A DNA stretch of 64,000 nucleotides. It comes from Hermodice carunculata (taxonomy: Eukaryota; Annelida; Polychaeta; Eunicida; Amphinomidae). Under the pieces are notes generated by a model that did no database searches, was not told the DNA's origin, and worked only from the letters and a program-made list of their open reading frames with translations. This document shows positions 13,932 to 27,674 of the stretch, one piece after another (positions within the stretch are counted from its first letter, which is position 1; the number at the start of each line of letters is the position of its first letter). The position numbers and the translations under genes are program-made. The DNA lies in NCBI GenBank assembly GCA_964020975.1, contig OZ026617.1:34970228-35034227 (forward strand). The letters are read 5' to 3'.

Positions 13932-14171
<240 letters not shown>

Positions 14172-14255
14172 TAAGCTATCATAATGTTAACTTGGTATTT
14201 ACAAGTTAATGGGTCTTCTTAATCAATTATGGTAATATAATAGACACACAAAATG

Positions 14256-14415
<160 letters not shown>

Positions 14416-16164
14416 TAGTTTTTAGAAACTCGGATTTTCGCACCAGTGTAATCCAGAGGGGAACAAAAATATAGCTATGCAATTTCAAAGATTTGGCCAC
14501 CACGATTTGTAAACAGTAATTTTTATTTTAACCTAAGTTACCCGAAAAAAACAACGCATATACCCCCCCCCACCCCCCACCCCCCAAGGAAAAAAGTACG
14601 AACACTCAATGAAGCATGAAAATATTCTGGAACCAAGACCTCATATCTTTACAAAACGTTAAGTAGATTGGAGAAATATTCACATTTATGTGTGTATACC
14701 TCTACCCTTACTGTCACTATGCCAACGTGTGCCATTGTCGATGTTAAGTTTTACAAGAAGTAAAAATCAGTTTATCATAGAAGTGCTACGTGGTGGCAGG
14801 TTACAGTGGAGACTGAGTCGTGAATAAAAAGGGACCCCAATAGAAATTCAAAGCCATTCACGAAGCGGTGTTGGGGAACAAGAGTGTTTGTTTACCCCCC
14901 CCCCCCCCCATCCATACGCCATACCCCCTCCCCAATAAAAAAAGAATATATATATAACTGACTCACCTACCTACATTAATAAACTTAACTGCAAGGAAAT
15001 ATCATTGAGCGTGGTTATTTGGTTCAGCTCCACCCAAAGTTCCTTCCCACCATCCAAGGCAATACAGCCAGCGACGTTTAGCAAGCCGGAGATGTAAAGC
15101 GCTTCATGCTGGTGACATCCCTTTAAAACACGGAACGTGGACTGTGCAATTATAAACATTCGATCACTTGAAATCAGTTATTTATCGTAAATTGCGTTCC
15201 AGGAGAGTCAAAGCAATCATCGGCATCAATTGGGATAATGACACTCCTGATCAGATTAATTAGCATAAATGAACACGAGAGAACAGAATTTAGATGTTAT
15301 GTACATCGTAGTTGTCAAGTGAAGAACAACAGAAAAGACATACATAATTCTAAAGCATACTGAAACTGTCTTTTTGTCAGTCGGACGACGACGGATACAC
15401 GACCAAAAGACAGGTGAACTGAATACTGAATCATCTGGGCTGAATCATATTATATGAAGTGAAAAGCAGATGATTCTGTCTATCAGAATGTATATTAAAT
15501 TTATTATAATAATTGTTTTGGATAACAGATTTAAACACAATTGCTATCAAAGTCTGGCGCATGATGTAATTCCCACCTGGTGTTCCAACAAATAATTCTC
15601 ATGGAAATGCCGTATCCATTATCAAACATTATTAATTGCAAATTAAGAAGTGCCGAGTTCCCACATGTAAGCTGGCTGAAACAGGCAAGTTCAGGACAAT
15701 GTTGAGAAACAAGTTAGCAATGATGCCATGAAGCACAGGGGGTGTTGACATATAGCTTAACCTGGGTATGTGGGTTGGCCAAATGCTTTATGATTATATT
15801 TAGGTGTGTATGGGTGAAGTGAGCAACTTTGACCAGTACTCAAACAGACTGTCTAATGTGTTAGTATTTTGATCATTAAAAAAAGTACATCAACTTCAAA
15901 ATATTAAAACAACCTGTATTCTTCATAGGTAAATCTGGATTAACTATTTAAATTAGATGGGTTCTACGGACACTGTGAACACATTCTTTTTGCAAAGGCA
16001 AAACTCCTAACCCATTGGAATATTGTTGTGAACGTTTTCATTAACTTCCGCCATGGAACCATTTAGGGCATGGGTATATTGGGTATATTGGAATAAACTG
16101 CAAAATGAGGATTATAATCAAGAGGATATATCCAAAACAACTTAACCATCAATCAATCAAATAA

Positions 16165-16193
16165 ATGAATAAATAAATAAATAAATAGATAAG

Positions 16194-16248
<55 letters not shown>

Positions 16249-16471
16249 ACAAACAAACAAATAAATAGCTAGATAGCTAGACAGCTAGAGACATACATAC
16301 ATACATACACACACATACATGGATGGATGTATACATGATATATAGATAGGTAGATAGACAGACAGATAGATCAATCGATCGATCGATAGATAGATAGATA
16401 GATAGAGAGAAGGATAGATAGGTAGCTAAATAGAAACATAATAATAATATAATAATAACAACAATAATAAT

Positions 16472-16566
<95 letters not shown>

Positions 16567-16601
16567 TAATAATAAAAATAATAATTATAATAACAATAAT
16601 G

Positions 16602-16645
<44 letters not shown>
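16165..16645. repeat. Compound microsatellite block (AAAT, ATAC, GATA, TAA, TA)
   Basis: A series of short tandem repeats covering almost 500 bases, ending about 110 bases before the back exon of domain D. Confidence 0.95.
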
Positions 16646-16650
<5 letters not shown>

Positions 16651-16753
16651 AAATAAATAACATCAAACGCAAATAGCAGAAACACTTTTGTTGTATGGTT
16701 TCAGTTTCACGCTTTGAACTTGACAAAACTTTGCTTTATATCTTTACAAAAAG

Positions 16754-16914
16754 GAATGCTAAATATGGTCGAGGAAGTGGTCCTTTCTGGCTGTCCGGGC
16801 TGAACTGTGTGGGTACAGAGTCCAATATTCTACAGTGTTCCAGCAGAGGATGGGGCGTGGCCTATCCCTGCTCATCGCACAGTGATGATGCGAGCCTCAA
16901 ATGTTACGAAAATG
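16754..16914 (+). CDS. SRCR domain D (type 1), back exon
   Basis: Closes at aat g|gtaaat in phase 1. The start is set at acaaaaag|gaatgc because this gives phase 2, as the front exon needs, and reads T-NAKYGRGSGPFWL. An AG at 16703-16704 has a better pyrimidine tract but does not match the phase. Cysteines: LNC (C5), LQC (C6), YPC (C7) and LKC (C8). The GRGSG and SSRGWG phrases are shared with A, L and M. Confidence 0.85.
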
Positions 16915-17099
16915 GTAAATATTGGTAATCAGTGGCTTCATTACGTGGTATTTGTTATATCTTGTGGCATAAGCGGTTGATAATGGAAGAGGACTGTTAG
17001 TTGAGCAAATGTGAAATATCACGTGGTCGACGATAAGCCAACTCACATTGTTTAACGTCGTGCAAATGCCCTTTCAGACAAAAAATCCCCCAGCGCTTC

Positions 17100-17375
17100 T
17101 GCTTAACAACCCCATGTCCCAGGCCACACCAGCATATTCTCGCAAAAACCAGTTGCTAAATCAAATGGGACAAACCTTTTCAGAATCAAAATTGTACACA
17201 GACAGTTCCGCACAGATAAATGAATTAGGGCGGTGTACTTTTGGTACCGTGGAAGTCAGCCGGGAACATATACACAGCGACGGACATGACAAAGGTGATT
17301 TGTACAGTTTTTTAAATTTGTCATTATGTGTTAGTAACAGCTAGTATACTAAGAAACAATAACATAACAATGGGA
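17100..17375 (+). repeat. Inverted repeat, left arm
   Basis: Matches the reverse complement of 22778-23062 along about 275 bases, with shared runs such as GTGGAAGTCAGC, AAAGGTGATTTGT and AACCTTTTCA. A frame through this arm reads FSESKLYT and GRCTFGTVEVS, and the other arm gives closely related residues, so the frame was once considered an SRCR-gene linker exon. The similarity runs past any splice site on both sides, so a repeat is the better reading. Confidence 0.75.
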
Positions 17376-18456
17376 TTTTAAAAAAATGAAGCAGAATTAA
17401 TTATGAACACTACATAAAGGACATATGTCTATCATGATTTAAATATATTTGTTCAGAAACATAACAAATTGTCGATCAACAGTTTGTTTATGGCGATTGG
17501 ATCAGAACCTAGCCCAACATAAATTCCTCTCGCCGGAAAAGGGACGAGAAGCATAGGACCGTATAGGACACAAGTAAACAAGTACTGATTCAGAAGGAAG
17601 CAGGTGCAGGGACAAGACACACAGAGCAGCATTTGATAATATCAGTGATCTTCAATGGTCGCTGGATAAAGCGGAGGTAAAAATGCATCTGTGAATACAC
17701 AAAAAAATGAATATCTTGATTGTTAAAAACAGTCTCGACCACTCGCTAGAAAAAAAGTTTACTGTATGACCAGCAGTACTAAGTATGGATACACAGGGAG
17801 TCTAAAGTTTGTGTCACACTTCACTGAGTGCCTGGGCACACGGACAAAGAAGAACGCACTTAGAATTTTGAGTAATATAGGCTTGACTGTAAGTTACCCA
17901 ATACTTTCTGGTCTAAAGCGCGTACCGTTGTCAATGTATTCATGAACTGCATAGAAAAGCTTTTGGTTTTTGGAAAGTGAACACCTTATGGAGGCATACA
18001 GAACTGTATGAAAGGTGAAGGTGGCGCTTCGAGATATAGCCCAGTAATGTAGGAGGACATACATTTGACGAGCATTGTCTATAATTGCATTTAAAACAAA
18101 TTAGTGTACAGCTGTCACTGTCACCACCATCCGGATTTGCAGTCTAGAATTAATCACAAAAAAGGACAATAACATGCATTTCATAGCTGCATGGAAACAC
18201 CAGACAGGGATAAGATCTCACATCTAATACCTCTGCATCACAGAAATTTAGTAATGCAGTTGGGAATAATTTCAATAGTCTGACAGGTATACCAGGATCA
18301 TAAAATTACGAATCGCGAATCGTCCAAAGTTCAGTTGTCTTTCATTTTAATGTTGAAAGGCAGCACGGCGCACAAAAGCAGAAAAGGGCTGTTGGAGGTA
18401 TAGAGCGACATAAATTTTGTATGGGTTTACCTAGACACACACACACCACACATGGA

Positions 18457-18661
<205 letters not shown>

Positions 18662-18837
18662 AGTACAGTAGTAGTATCATGGTAATCGGCCATGTTACAT
18701 TATTACTATCAGTTCTCTTTCTTTATACAGGGCGAGGAATTCCTGCATTTTTGTGTATGTTTATTTTTCATTCATTTATTTTCTCCAATATGTCTCAGAA
18801 TAAATATAAATTATTTTAACGCCTTATTAGGGAGGAT

Positions 18838-19440
18838 TTGGTGGCCCTGAAAAGGACCATGGAGAGGCACAATAATTTTATTCCATGTGCAATTTAAAAA
18901 ATAATTCATCATCGCTATTGCTGTCTGAATTGCCACGTTTGTCACCACTATCATCCCCTGATCGGATAACCAACGGATCCTCTGTGGCTTCTAGGAAGGG
19001 ATGATGACACTATGTAATCTTCCTCTCTCTCTCTCTCTCTCTCTCTCGATAACTATCGGAACTGCCCAAAGTAAAAGGTCACCTGTCACCTTTTGGTATT
19101 CTTGTTGGTCAGTTCCTTCTGGCCTTTCAGTTTAAATGTACTCTTCTTAAGTGCCACATACCCCTTACTGTGTCCCATATAATCTCAATGGAGTTAAGTT
19201 TACAGTGACGTGGAGACAATGTAAAAACTGAATGCCCATGAAGACCGGCTATGATATGAAACAGTTTTGGGCTTGTGTGACCTCAGCAACATGCACACCT
19301 CTGGTTTGCTGATATCATGAGGCATGTCTGCTCCCTTGCCTTGCAGGCACCACACATAATCTCCTTTGCAGCTGTTTGACATTAGCGACTTAGAATATTC
19401 TGTCAATACATTGTGGTAGCTTGCATTGTCAATGACCAAG
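18838..19440 (-). mobile_element. Tc1/mariner-like (DDE) transposase remnant
   Basis: Minus-strand frames hold two linked DDE-type landmarks: VIDNASYHNVLTE (19.44 kb), which fits the second catalytic Asp with its DNA-x-YH motif, and LNSIEIIWDTVRGYVA (about 19.19 kb), which fits the LNPIE-W third-acid motif (here a Glu). An acidic tail (SDSNSDDE) follows at about 18.93 kb. Frames are interrupted, so it is not active. The 3' flank carries a histone-like stem-loop at about 18847-18868. The superfamily is inferred from motifs only. Confidence 0.65.
18847..18868 (-). promoter_or_regulatory. Histone-type 3' stem-loop look-alike
   Basis: On the minus strand this reads GGTCCTTTTCAGGGCCACC. Histone mRNA 3' stem-loops have a 6-base stem, a 4-base pyrimidine-rich loop and an ACC flank, and this fits with one G-U pair. 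It lies just past the acidic tail of the transposase-like remnant. No histone gene was recognised nearby. Confidence 0.4.
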
Positions 19441-19639
19441 AGGCTAGACTAGTTTACAGTAGGTATCAATGATTTTCAATCAGTTGATGAAGAGAGTCAC
19501 ATGCTGAACAAAGGTAATCACAGCTTCACCTTTAACATGGTTTACCACGGTCATCGCCGCATCAGCAGGTTTTCGTGAGTCAGTATTAACCAAGGAAGTT
19601 CTAGAAGAAAACGTCATTGAACCAAGACCTCAGAGAATT

Positions 19640-20400
19640 ACGTGGTGTTATGGACAGTGGCAGCCAGTCTAAGAAGAGGCGCGGATAAAATGCCGACCAT
19701 TGAGTTTATATCTGGTATAACTCCAAATCTGGAATATGATAGCTTTCTGGACCTCAGACTGAGAAATACAATAGTGATGGATGATTTGGTGACACGTCTG
19801 GGTCAAGATGCAAGAATCACAGACTTGTTCAACAAAGGGACTCGTCACAGAAACTAAAGTGTAATGTTGCGTTGGTGTTCAATTTTATGAGCCCAACACT
19901 TCGACGATACAGAGAAACTCTCATTATCTAATCTTGTTCGATATGCTACCTGACTAACAAAGGTTAAAACCAAGAGACAGCACATGTTTCCATATAATCC
20001 GAATTACATGATGAAAGAATACATGAGAGTCACGTCCAAGCCTTATGGATATTTCGTGGTAGATCTCAAGACAGAGACAGCTGAGCTTGGGAGACTCAAG
20101 ACCAATGTCTTGCCAAAATATGAAAGGGAGATATAACGCAGCAAACCGTTAAAAGGGTTCAATCAACATTACAGATGACCAAAAGTTATAAGTGGGAGCC
20201 TGACACAGCAAAATACCAACCATTGGACAAAGCATCTGTTGACAAAATATACTGTTTTAGTCCACCTGATGTATGACAAACAGAAGAACCAGAGGAAATG
20301 TCATCACTGAAGACATGGCTCCTTGCTATTATTGCAGTATAGTGTTTGCGGATATGCACGATCTGCAACATCTCTTAATCAATTGGTGTACAGAGGTTCA
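19640..20400 (+). other. Unrecognised decayed coding remains
   Basis: Plus-strand stretches with protein-like composition, among them the phrases PYGYFVVDLKTE (near 20.05 kb) and ADMHDLQHLL (near 20.35 kb). They look like remains of a mobile element rather than host exons because they have no splice signals and are broken. The family is not identified; a large DNA element is one possibility. Confidence 0.35.
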
Positions 20401-21588
20401 AGGACACAGGGTGACTGGCAGAGAAAACCCTGGACCTAAATGAGCCAAACTAGACTGGCTAGGTAGAGCAACAAACTCTGGCTATTGAACAACATTCAAA
20501 AAGTGCTGAGAAAAATAAGTATACTGAATAACAAATTCATTGTTAACAATTTATGAAAACTCTCCTGCACTCTACATTTTCAAACCTTTGAAACAGGCCC
20601 TTTCATGCAATACGAGTTTTTTAGATTTTGAGACAACCCTGAATTTTGAACTGCAGACATAGTGTATACCTGTATGATAGATGGATGTACAGCATAGTGT
20701 TTTTTAACTGGGTCATTGTTGTAATGTGTCTAACTCACTGCTTGGCTTGTGCAATGTAAAAGGCAGCACCATTGCACATCATGTTGCCATATTTAAAAAA
20801 CATACATCAGCCACCAATCTTTTTTAAGTCTCCTGATGAGACTGTTGTGTCCGTTGGGGTTGTACTGAACATCTCACGGCACAGAAATCTAAATGCTTTA
20901 AATCAATGACACACTGGAGTTAGGTCGTGCACACCATTTTTAAACTAAACCATATTTCACCTTTTGCTGTCATACAAACAAACATTCACTCATACATATC
21001 AATACCCATATAATGACAACAAAGATAGGGAAATGAATGTGCATGTCTTTTTTTTGAATGCGACAATGTGTGTTTCAACATGTTTTCTACGCCAAAATAT
21101 GATCATCTACATTAACTGCCACATATGTCCACATCTTTATCAGATGAAACAGGCTTCACAATTTTCTTATCTCTGGCTAAGTACATTCATTTTGAGATGG
21201 TAGCAGTAGAATCACCTGAACAAATCAGTTTGAGATGGTACTGGTATTTTTAGTATACTTCCCCAGTGACCCAGTTACCCAGTCTTCAAGCCTGGCTTGA
21301 AGTCCATTAATATATTTCTGACATACTTCTCTTGAAAGCAAATATTAATCATCCTCGTGGTTTTCTTTCTCACACTACTGTACAATCAGCAGATTTCCAA
21401 TGGTGCAGTGACCAAGTAGAAGACTTTTCTATTTTGTTTTCTCTTGGCCTCAGCTTCTTCCACATCTGTATTGAGAGGTCTTTTCAAGGTATCGTATATT
21501 CTCTCTGTTAATTGGTCAATGCTACAGCTGGTGCCATGAATGTTCCTCACTAGGTTAGTCTATTCTTGTAAGTTCAAATTGGATCCCT

Positions 21589-21976
21589 CTATCTTGCACT
21601 CTCTGACCTTTGGCATACATACTTTGCTTCCCCACATGATATTTGTCTTGGAGCCTGGCCACTGGCAATAGTTAACTTCCATTCAATTCTAGACGGATCT
21701 CCTTGCCATCCCCTTCTTTCACTATAGTTGCCAATTGTGGGACGAAGGTCGCTAGGGTAGGCCATATTGCATGATGGGAAGACCATGGATTGAGTAGACT
21801 TTCCCTGGAATCTTACCAGATCTGCGTATGGTTTGCCAAAATGACCGGCTCTCACATTTACCAAAGCCTCCTTTCTCAATTGGATCATAATAGTCATCTT
21901 CAGGCTCTGCCTTTTCTTCTTTTAGCCAAAAATATGTTCTCTTACATAATGCTAGAACAATTGATGACCACCTCAA
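21589..21976 (-). other. Unrecognised minus-strand open frames
   Basis: Two overlapping frames of 74 and 102 residues, one with an acidic EEKAEPEDDYY phrase. The family is not recognised. They lie inside the inverted-repeat bracket, so they may belong to the same decayed element as the transposase remnant. Confidence 0.25.
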
Positions 21977-22777
21977 AATGACCCCTCTTTTATACTATAC
22001 CTGTGATGTCATAAGTCGTGTGACCACCTGTTGGGTTATATATTTTTAGATAACTGAAGGGGTTTCTATTTTAGACAACTCTGGCCTATTTATTTTAAGA
22101 CATACCTCGCCCCTGTAAAGGGAATAAAGAGTCGTTACATCATTGCCCTCAATGACTAGTTCCCACTGTTCATATTGATGGTACAAACCCCACTGTAAAT
22201 CCGAGGATGATTAAACTTATTGTGGAACTTTAATTTCATTCAGCAGCTGATTAGCGGTCCATAATATTTCAAAGGTTTTATGACTTACGTGATATTACGA
22301 TTTACACCTCTGTATAGTGATATTATAACTTGAAATTAAACAAAAACAAAAACAAAAAAAAATTGAATTTTTGTTACTACTATTGTCCTTATCAGGTTAT
22401 ACATTTTAACGCTAAAACTTTTCCTTTGCAGATATATGAAAATAATTTGACCTTTATCTTTATAACATAAAAACAAATAGACAGTTGGAATAAAATAGAA
22501 AGTCTCCATCATTTTCTTTTATCATTTTTAATTGTGGTCCCTCACAGCCATTCCTTCTTTGTCAAGGACTTCAGAGAAAGAAACAGACAGAAACAGAAAG
22601 AAAGTAAAACGTAGAGACAAGAAAGCAAGGAAATTGTAAGACTCACGATGGAACGTGTCAGTTCTACGCATTGCTATAACCACGCGGCCACCCAATCCAG
22701 GTGTAGACCTGTCTGTTTTAAAAGTAATATTAGGCAAACTTACTTCTGTATTTTCCATATTCCTTCCTCAATTTTGA

Positions 22778-23062
22778 ACTAATTCCATCACACTGTTGTG
22801 CCACTGTTTCTGAGCACACTCGCTGTTACTTACACATAATGTCAAATTTGTATTACTTCACAAATCACCTTTGCCACGGCCGACAATATGGTCCCCGCTG
22901 ACTTCCACAGTCCGGAAAGCACAACGTCCCAGTTGATGGATTTGTGTTGAACTGCCTGTGTACAATTTTGAATGTGAAAAGGTTTGTTCGATTAAAAGTA
23001 GTAATGGGCACAACGTTTTAGCGAGAATGCCCTAAATTGAGCTGGAACATGGGGTCGTTAAT
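22778..23062 (-). repeat. Inverted repeat, right arm
   Basis: Reverse complement of the repeat at 17100-17375, with small insertions and deletions. The inner edges of the two arms are 5.4 kb apart. Confidence 0.75.
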
Positions 23063-23749
23063 CAAACGTACTTGTCGAAAATCTTTTTCCCAAATGCGAG
23101 GCTTTTCGCATGAATCTAAATAATATGAGTTTGCCTTCAGGGTGCACATCCACTAGAGAGCTCAGACAAGTGTCTCCAGCTGGGGGAGAGGGTACTAAAT
23201 TTGGCTCACATCAATACGTACTTTCGACATTGGGTTCTTGGTGAAGATCATAGAGTTTCATTTGCATTAAGTATATAACAGCATGGATGTATGTAGAAGC
23301 ACAAAGAACATGTACCTTTGCAAAGTTAAACAGAAATATCCATAATTATGTTGTTATATTTGTCGGAAAAATTTCAACTTACCAATCATTTTATCATTGA
23401 TAAAAGCTCTATCAACCTCTAGGAGGACCAAGGAATTCTTCTATCACATCAGTACATGGAATTCACATATAACTTATATCACTGCAAAACGCCGGCCTCA
23501 ATCCAATTTTTTGACACTTTTTAATTTACATATCCGTACATATCAAGTGTACGTGTTGCGATAAAATTAATCAATAACGATGGGAAAAAAATCTTAAAAA
23601 CAACAAAATCGAGAGCCCCACTGCACTGATTGGTTCTTTATCGTGCAGATTAGGTCATGGTTTCTTGACCCCGAGGCATATGAGAATTTGCCATCACATC
23701 AGACAGACAGAATCACAGTCAGACATGGTCTATTTATTTATATATTCAG

Positions 23750-24067
23750 TCCGCTTAGTGGGAGGCAACAATATGTACGGTCGTGTGGAAGTTCGGCGAA
23801 ACAGAGTATGGGGCGGTGTGTGTGGAACAGGCTGGGACGACAAAGATGCCAACGTCACATGTCGTGAGTTGGGCTTTGCCACCGGGACTGCGGCGGGAAA
23901 AATTATAGGAAATAGCTATTGGTACTCGTTGAACATGAATCGAGTCGCATGCAAAGGAACCGAGTTGGAACTGTTACAATGTCCGCATTCAACATATTCA
24001 TATTGCAGTTCCAAGTCTTCAAATTATGCTTCAGTCATCTGCTCAAATGAAACGAATTTTACAACAG
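23750..24067 (+). CDS. SRCR domain E (type 2), single exon
   Basis: Opens at atattcag|tc in phase 1 and closes at aca g|gtacgg in phase 1; 318 bases. It starts VRLVGGNNMYGRVEV and carries GGVC (C2), VTCRELGF (C3), VACKG (C5), LLQC (C6), YSYC (C7) and VIC (C8), a complete six-cysteine domain. The SNYASVICSNET tail matches the type 2 form seen in B, H and K. Possible N-glycosylation sites are NVT and NET. It is the middle domain of cassette 2. Confidence 0.93.
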
Positions 24068-24145
24068 GTACGGATATACTGTAGCAGTCGCTTCTTCTCT
24101 ACTCTACCGGTTACCTCTACCGTATGATAAGGACCTTAATTTTTA

Positions 24146-25755
24146 CCTCAGCTTACTTGTCAGTCAGCAGAGGTTTTTTGAGGGTCCGCCGTCCGTCCGT
24201 CGTCCACAATTCACATTTTCGATTTCTTCTCAAAAACCGTCAGCCAGATTCACTTCAAACTTGGTGGAGATGTGCCTTGGGTGGGTCTCTACCAAGTTTG
24301 TTCAAATGGTCACGGTCCAGTGATTTTTGGATTTTAAATTATTTTTTTTGTTCTTTTTTGGGTAAATCTTAAAAAATCTTGTTCTCCGAAACCGCTCACC
24401 CAATTGCTTTGATATCACACAGGAACACTCCCTGGGACTCCTAGTTCTTAATGTGTTCACCAGGTGGCGCTGCAATTTTTCCTAATTTTTTATGACTTTT
24501 TGTGTGTTATAGCTATTTTCGACTTCTTCTCCAGAACCTTCACTCAGATTAAGCTGAAACATGGTGGATATGTTCCTTTTAGAAGTGTCAAACAAAGTTG
24601 TTTACTATGTGGCAATGCTGCAGATTCCTGATTTTTAATGATTTTTTTTCAATTCGGCTCCTTTGGGGGTAAATGCACCTTTCCTATTGACTACCATGTA
24701 AGTCAATGGGCATTCTAATGCTAATTAACATTTTCGACTTCTTCTCCAAAACCATCATCCAGATTTACTTCAAAATTGGTGGCAATGTACCTTGGGTGGT
24801 GTCCACCAGGTTTGTTCCAATGGTCATGTTCCAATGAATTTGGATTTTTTTATGATTTTTTTTCAAAATCTACAAAAGTTTTAATAGGAAAGTTTAACAT
24901 GGGAATTTCTTGTAATGGTCATAACTTAATAATGTTAACCAGATTTACTTCAAACTTGGTGGGCATGTGCCTTGGCTGGATCTGTACCAAGTGTGTTCAA
25001 ATGGTCACGCTCTATTGATTTTTGGATTTTTTATGATTTTTTTTGTTTTGTTTTTTTTTGGGGGGGGGGGGGGGGGGCAACTCTCAAAATTCTTCTCCTC
25101 TGAAACCGACCACCCAATTGCTTTGATATGGTACATAGACACTCCTGGGGACACCTAGTTCCCAATTTGTTCACCAGGTGGGGCTGCAATTTTTTAATTA
25201 ATTTTTTGTATGGTTTTGCTCTTTCTCACTTGTTCTCAGAACCGTCCTTTAGATTAAGCTGAAATGTGATGGATATGTTGTTGTAGAAGGGTCAAACAGT
25301 TGTTTACTAGGTGGCACTGCTTTGGATTCCTGATTTTTACGGATTTTCAATGCGGGTACTTATCGTTCAATGCAGCATTCCTATGTAAGTCAATGGGCAT
25401 TCTGATGCTAATTCACAGGACAACTGACACGACATTTACTGTTTACTTGATAACCTGAGATCTGTTTTGAGTTAACTGCACATGCTAATTATTCTGTATG
25501 AAGGTCATGCTGAGACAGTACATGAATGACCTTGACCTCGTTTGTGGGGTCACAGTGCAACATACATGAATTTTACTCTTCATTATAACTTGGATACTAC
25601 TTGTTCTTTGATGTTGCACATGTAAGTGTTCTTCTATAAAGGTCAGACTTACTCAGAACATGGTGTCCTTGATCCTTTCCCAAGTTCATAGAGCTGCAAG
25701 TGTGATGAATGTCAAGATCAGCTGACGCACAGGCTGTTCACACAGCCCTCTTGTT
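24146..25755 (+). repeat. Dispersed intronic repeat, longest copy
   Basis: Starts with CCTCAGCTTACTTGTCAGTC and ends with CAGCTGACGCACAGG, a hairpin (GGCTGT-TCAC-ACAGCC) and CTTGTT. The interior repeats several related phrases: AACCGTCAGCCAGATTCAC, CTTCAAACTTGGTGG, TTCAAATGGTCACG, CCAATTGCTTTGATAT and CACCAGGTGGCGCTGC. It contains no protein-coding frame. The conserved start and end suggest a non-autonomous mobile element that has grown by internal duplication. Confidence 0.75.
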
Positions 25756-26336
25756 ACCTTCACGCTAGGATTATTAGTTTTAAATTTAGATAGAAACATA
25801 TTATACTTAGCAAAATATACCTATATACATGAGCCTATATTTCGAAATACTGAATCAACAAGACGGAATTTCGCTGTACTCTCGTCTAGAAATTATTCAC
25901 GGCAGGAGGGGTATGTAACAGCGATTGTACATTATCGCGGGTTTAATTTGCACAGCTTATCCAGAGTGATCAAGAATGAAGCACAGGGAAAATGGATCAG
26001 TTTGTTTTATTAATGCAGTTTGGACCTGCTTTAAATGCTTATTTGACATAGCGAATGCTTTCATGGCCATGAGAAGATTTGCACAGACATTTTTACTTCA
26101 TTTACCACTGTTTCAATAACTCTAACATTCCTCTTAATGGGTTCCTAGTACAAGCGTTTGACGCACATGGACAAATGTGACTCGACAAAAGGCTGATATA
26201 TGTTTAAACATATCGTGAATGACTGGCACACTTTTACTGGGATCTCTCATTTCTTATGCTTGTCAAAAATCTAATACATACTATATTAGCAGTCAGGTGA
26301 ACAGAATTTACGATCTTTTATTATTATTCATATTAA

Positions 26337-27487
26337 GCTCAGCTGACTTGTTAGTGAGCTGAGCATGTAGAATGGTCAGTTGTCCGTCGCCCATGCATCC
26401 GCAATTCGCCTATTTCGACTTTCCACTTCAAACTTAATGGGTTGAGTTTTTACCTCGTTTGTTCAAATGGTCCGTCTAGTCATTTTTGGTTTTTTGATGA
26501 CTTTCTTATTTTGTGCAAATCTTACGAAATATCGTGACCAAAACCGCTTAGCGGATTGCTTTGAAATCGCAAAGGAACACTTCCGGGGATCATATGTTGG
26601 GTCAGAAATGACTTTACATAATTTTTTCTTTATTCAACGTTTCATGATTTTCTGTGTGTTTTTGCTGCTCTTGACATCTTCTGCAAAAGCGTCAATCAAA
26701 TTGTTCTACATCGTGAGAAAAATATAGCTTGTGGGAGGTTCAAATCAAGGCGTTCACTACGTGGTGATACTGTTGATCCATGTTTCGAAAGGATTTATTT
26801 TGTCAATTAGGGTACTGGTACTGTCACTGGATAAAGCTTTTTGATTTCATTGTTAGTCAATGTGCATTGCAATAGTAATTCAGATTCACGACGTCTTCTG
26901 CAAACCGTTGATCAGGTTCACCCCGAACTAAGTAGGGATGTAGCTTGGATGAATTGTTTTTATTCAAATGGTCACGTTCGAGTCAGTTTCTTATTTTTAA
27001 TCATTTTGTCAAAGTTTAGTAAAATCTTTTGAGACCATCTTGTTGCACGAAGCTGCTTGGCCAAATGCTTTGAAATTGCACAGTGACACTTCCTGTAAAC
27101 CGTAGATGTTAATCTGTCCAACAGATGGCGCTGCAATTTCTAAAAAATATTTTTAGGACTCTTTGTACGTTTCTGTTTTCATGACTTCCCCGAAAGGATA
27201 AGATGGACGATCTTCAAACTCCTTGCCAATGTGCCTGAACTTAATCTCTTCTAAATTTCATTTCGTGGTGGTGGTGTCAGTTCATTCTGTTATTTTCGAC
27301 CTTGGCTAACCTTCAAAGGTCAAACCGGCGTCCTGGACCTGGTTCTTGGCAAGAATGGGTTACGTCACTTTGGATTTAAATATTGACTGGTTAACTGCCT
27401 GCAAGAGTGAAGACTGGCATCCAGACGGGAAGTCTTTATTCTGTGAATGCGACGTTAGCTGAGCATAAGACTGCCACAGTCTTCTTC
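26337..27487 (+). repeat. Dispersed intronic repeat, second copy
   Basis: Starts with CTCAGCTGACTTGTTAGTG and ends with AGCTGAGCATAAGACTGCCACAGTCTTC, where GACTG-CCA-CAGTC is the family's terminal hairpin. The interior phrases match the 24.1 kb copy but are more diverged. Confidence 0.7.
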
Positions 27488-27674
27488 CTTTTTTATAAGT
27501 TTTTTGTTTGGTTTGTTTGATATATTTTTTGTGCGTATATGTTTTGTTCTGCTCTGTACCTTTTCAGCGTAATTTTTGTTGTTGACATTCGATCGAAACT
27601 ACTTTGGGAACCTGACAATTACTATTTCCAGCTGCTTTATGAACTTAACCCTTGGTCTTTTCACATTATGTTAG

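Larger units (their letters stand above)
24068..27674. other. Intron E-F filled with dispersed repeat copies
   Basis: Two long copies of the dispersed intronic repeat (24146-25755 and 26337-27487) occupy most of it. No other gene was seen. Confidence 0.7.

Noticed and set aside
16704-16753. Earlier start for the back exon of domain D at the AG at 16703-16704
   Set aside because: It has a good pyrimidine tract, but the phase needed by the front exon then leads to an early stop. The AG at 16752-16753 fits the phase and the domain.
17048-17344. 98-residue frame as a linker exon of the SRCR gene
   Set aside because: The full-length start is phase 0 and does not match the previous donor. The similarity to the inverted copy at 22.8-23.1 kb runs beyond the frame, so it is better explained as a repeat.
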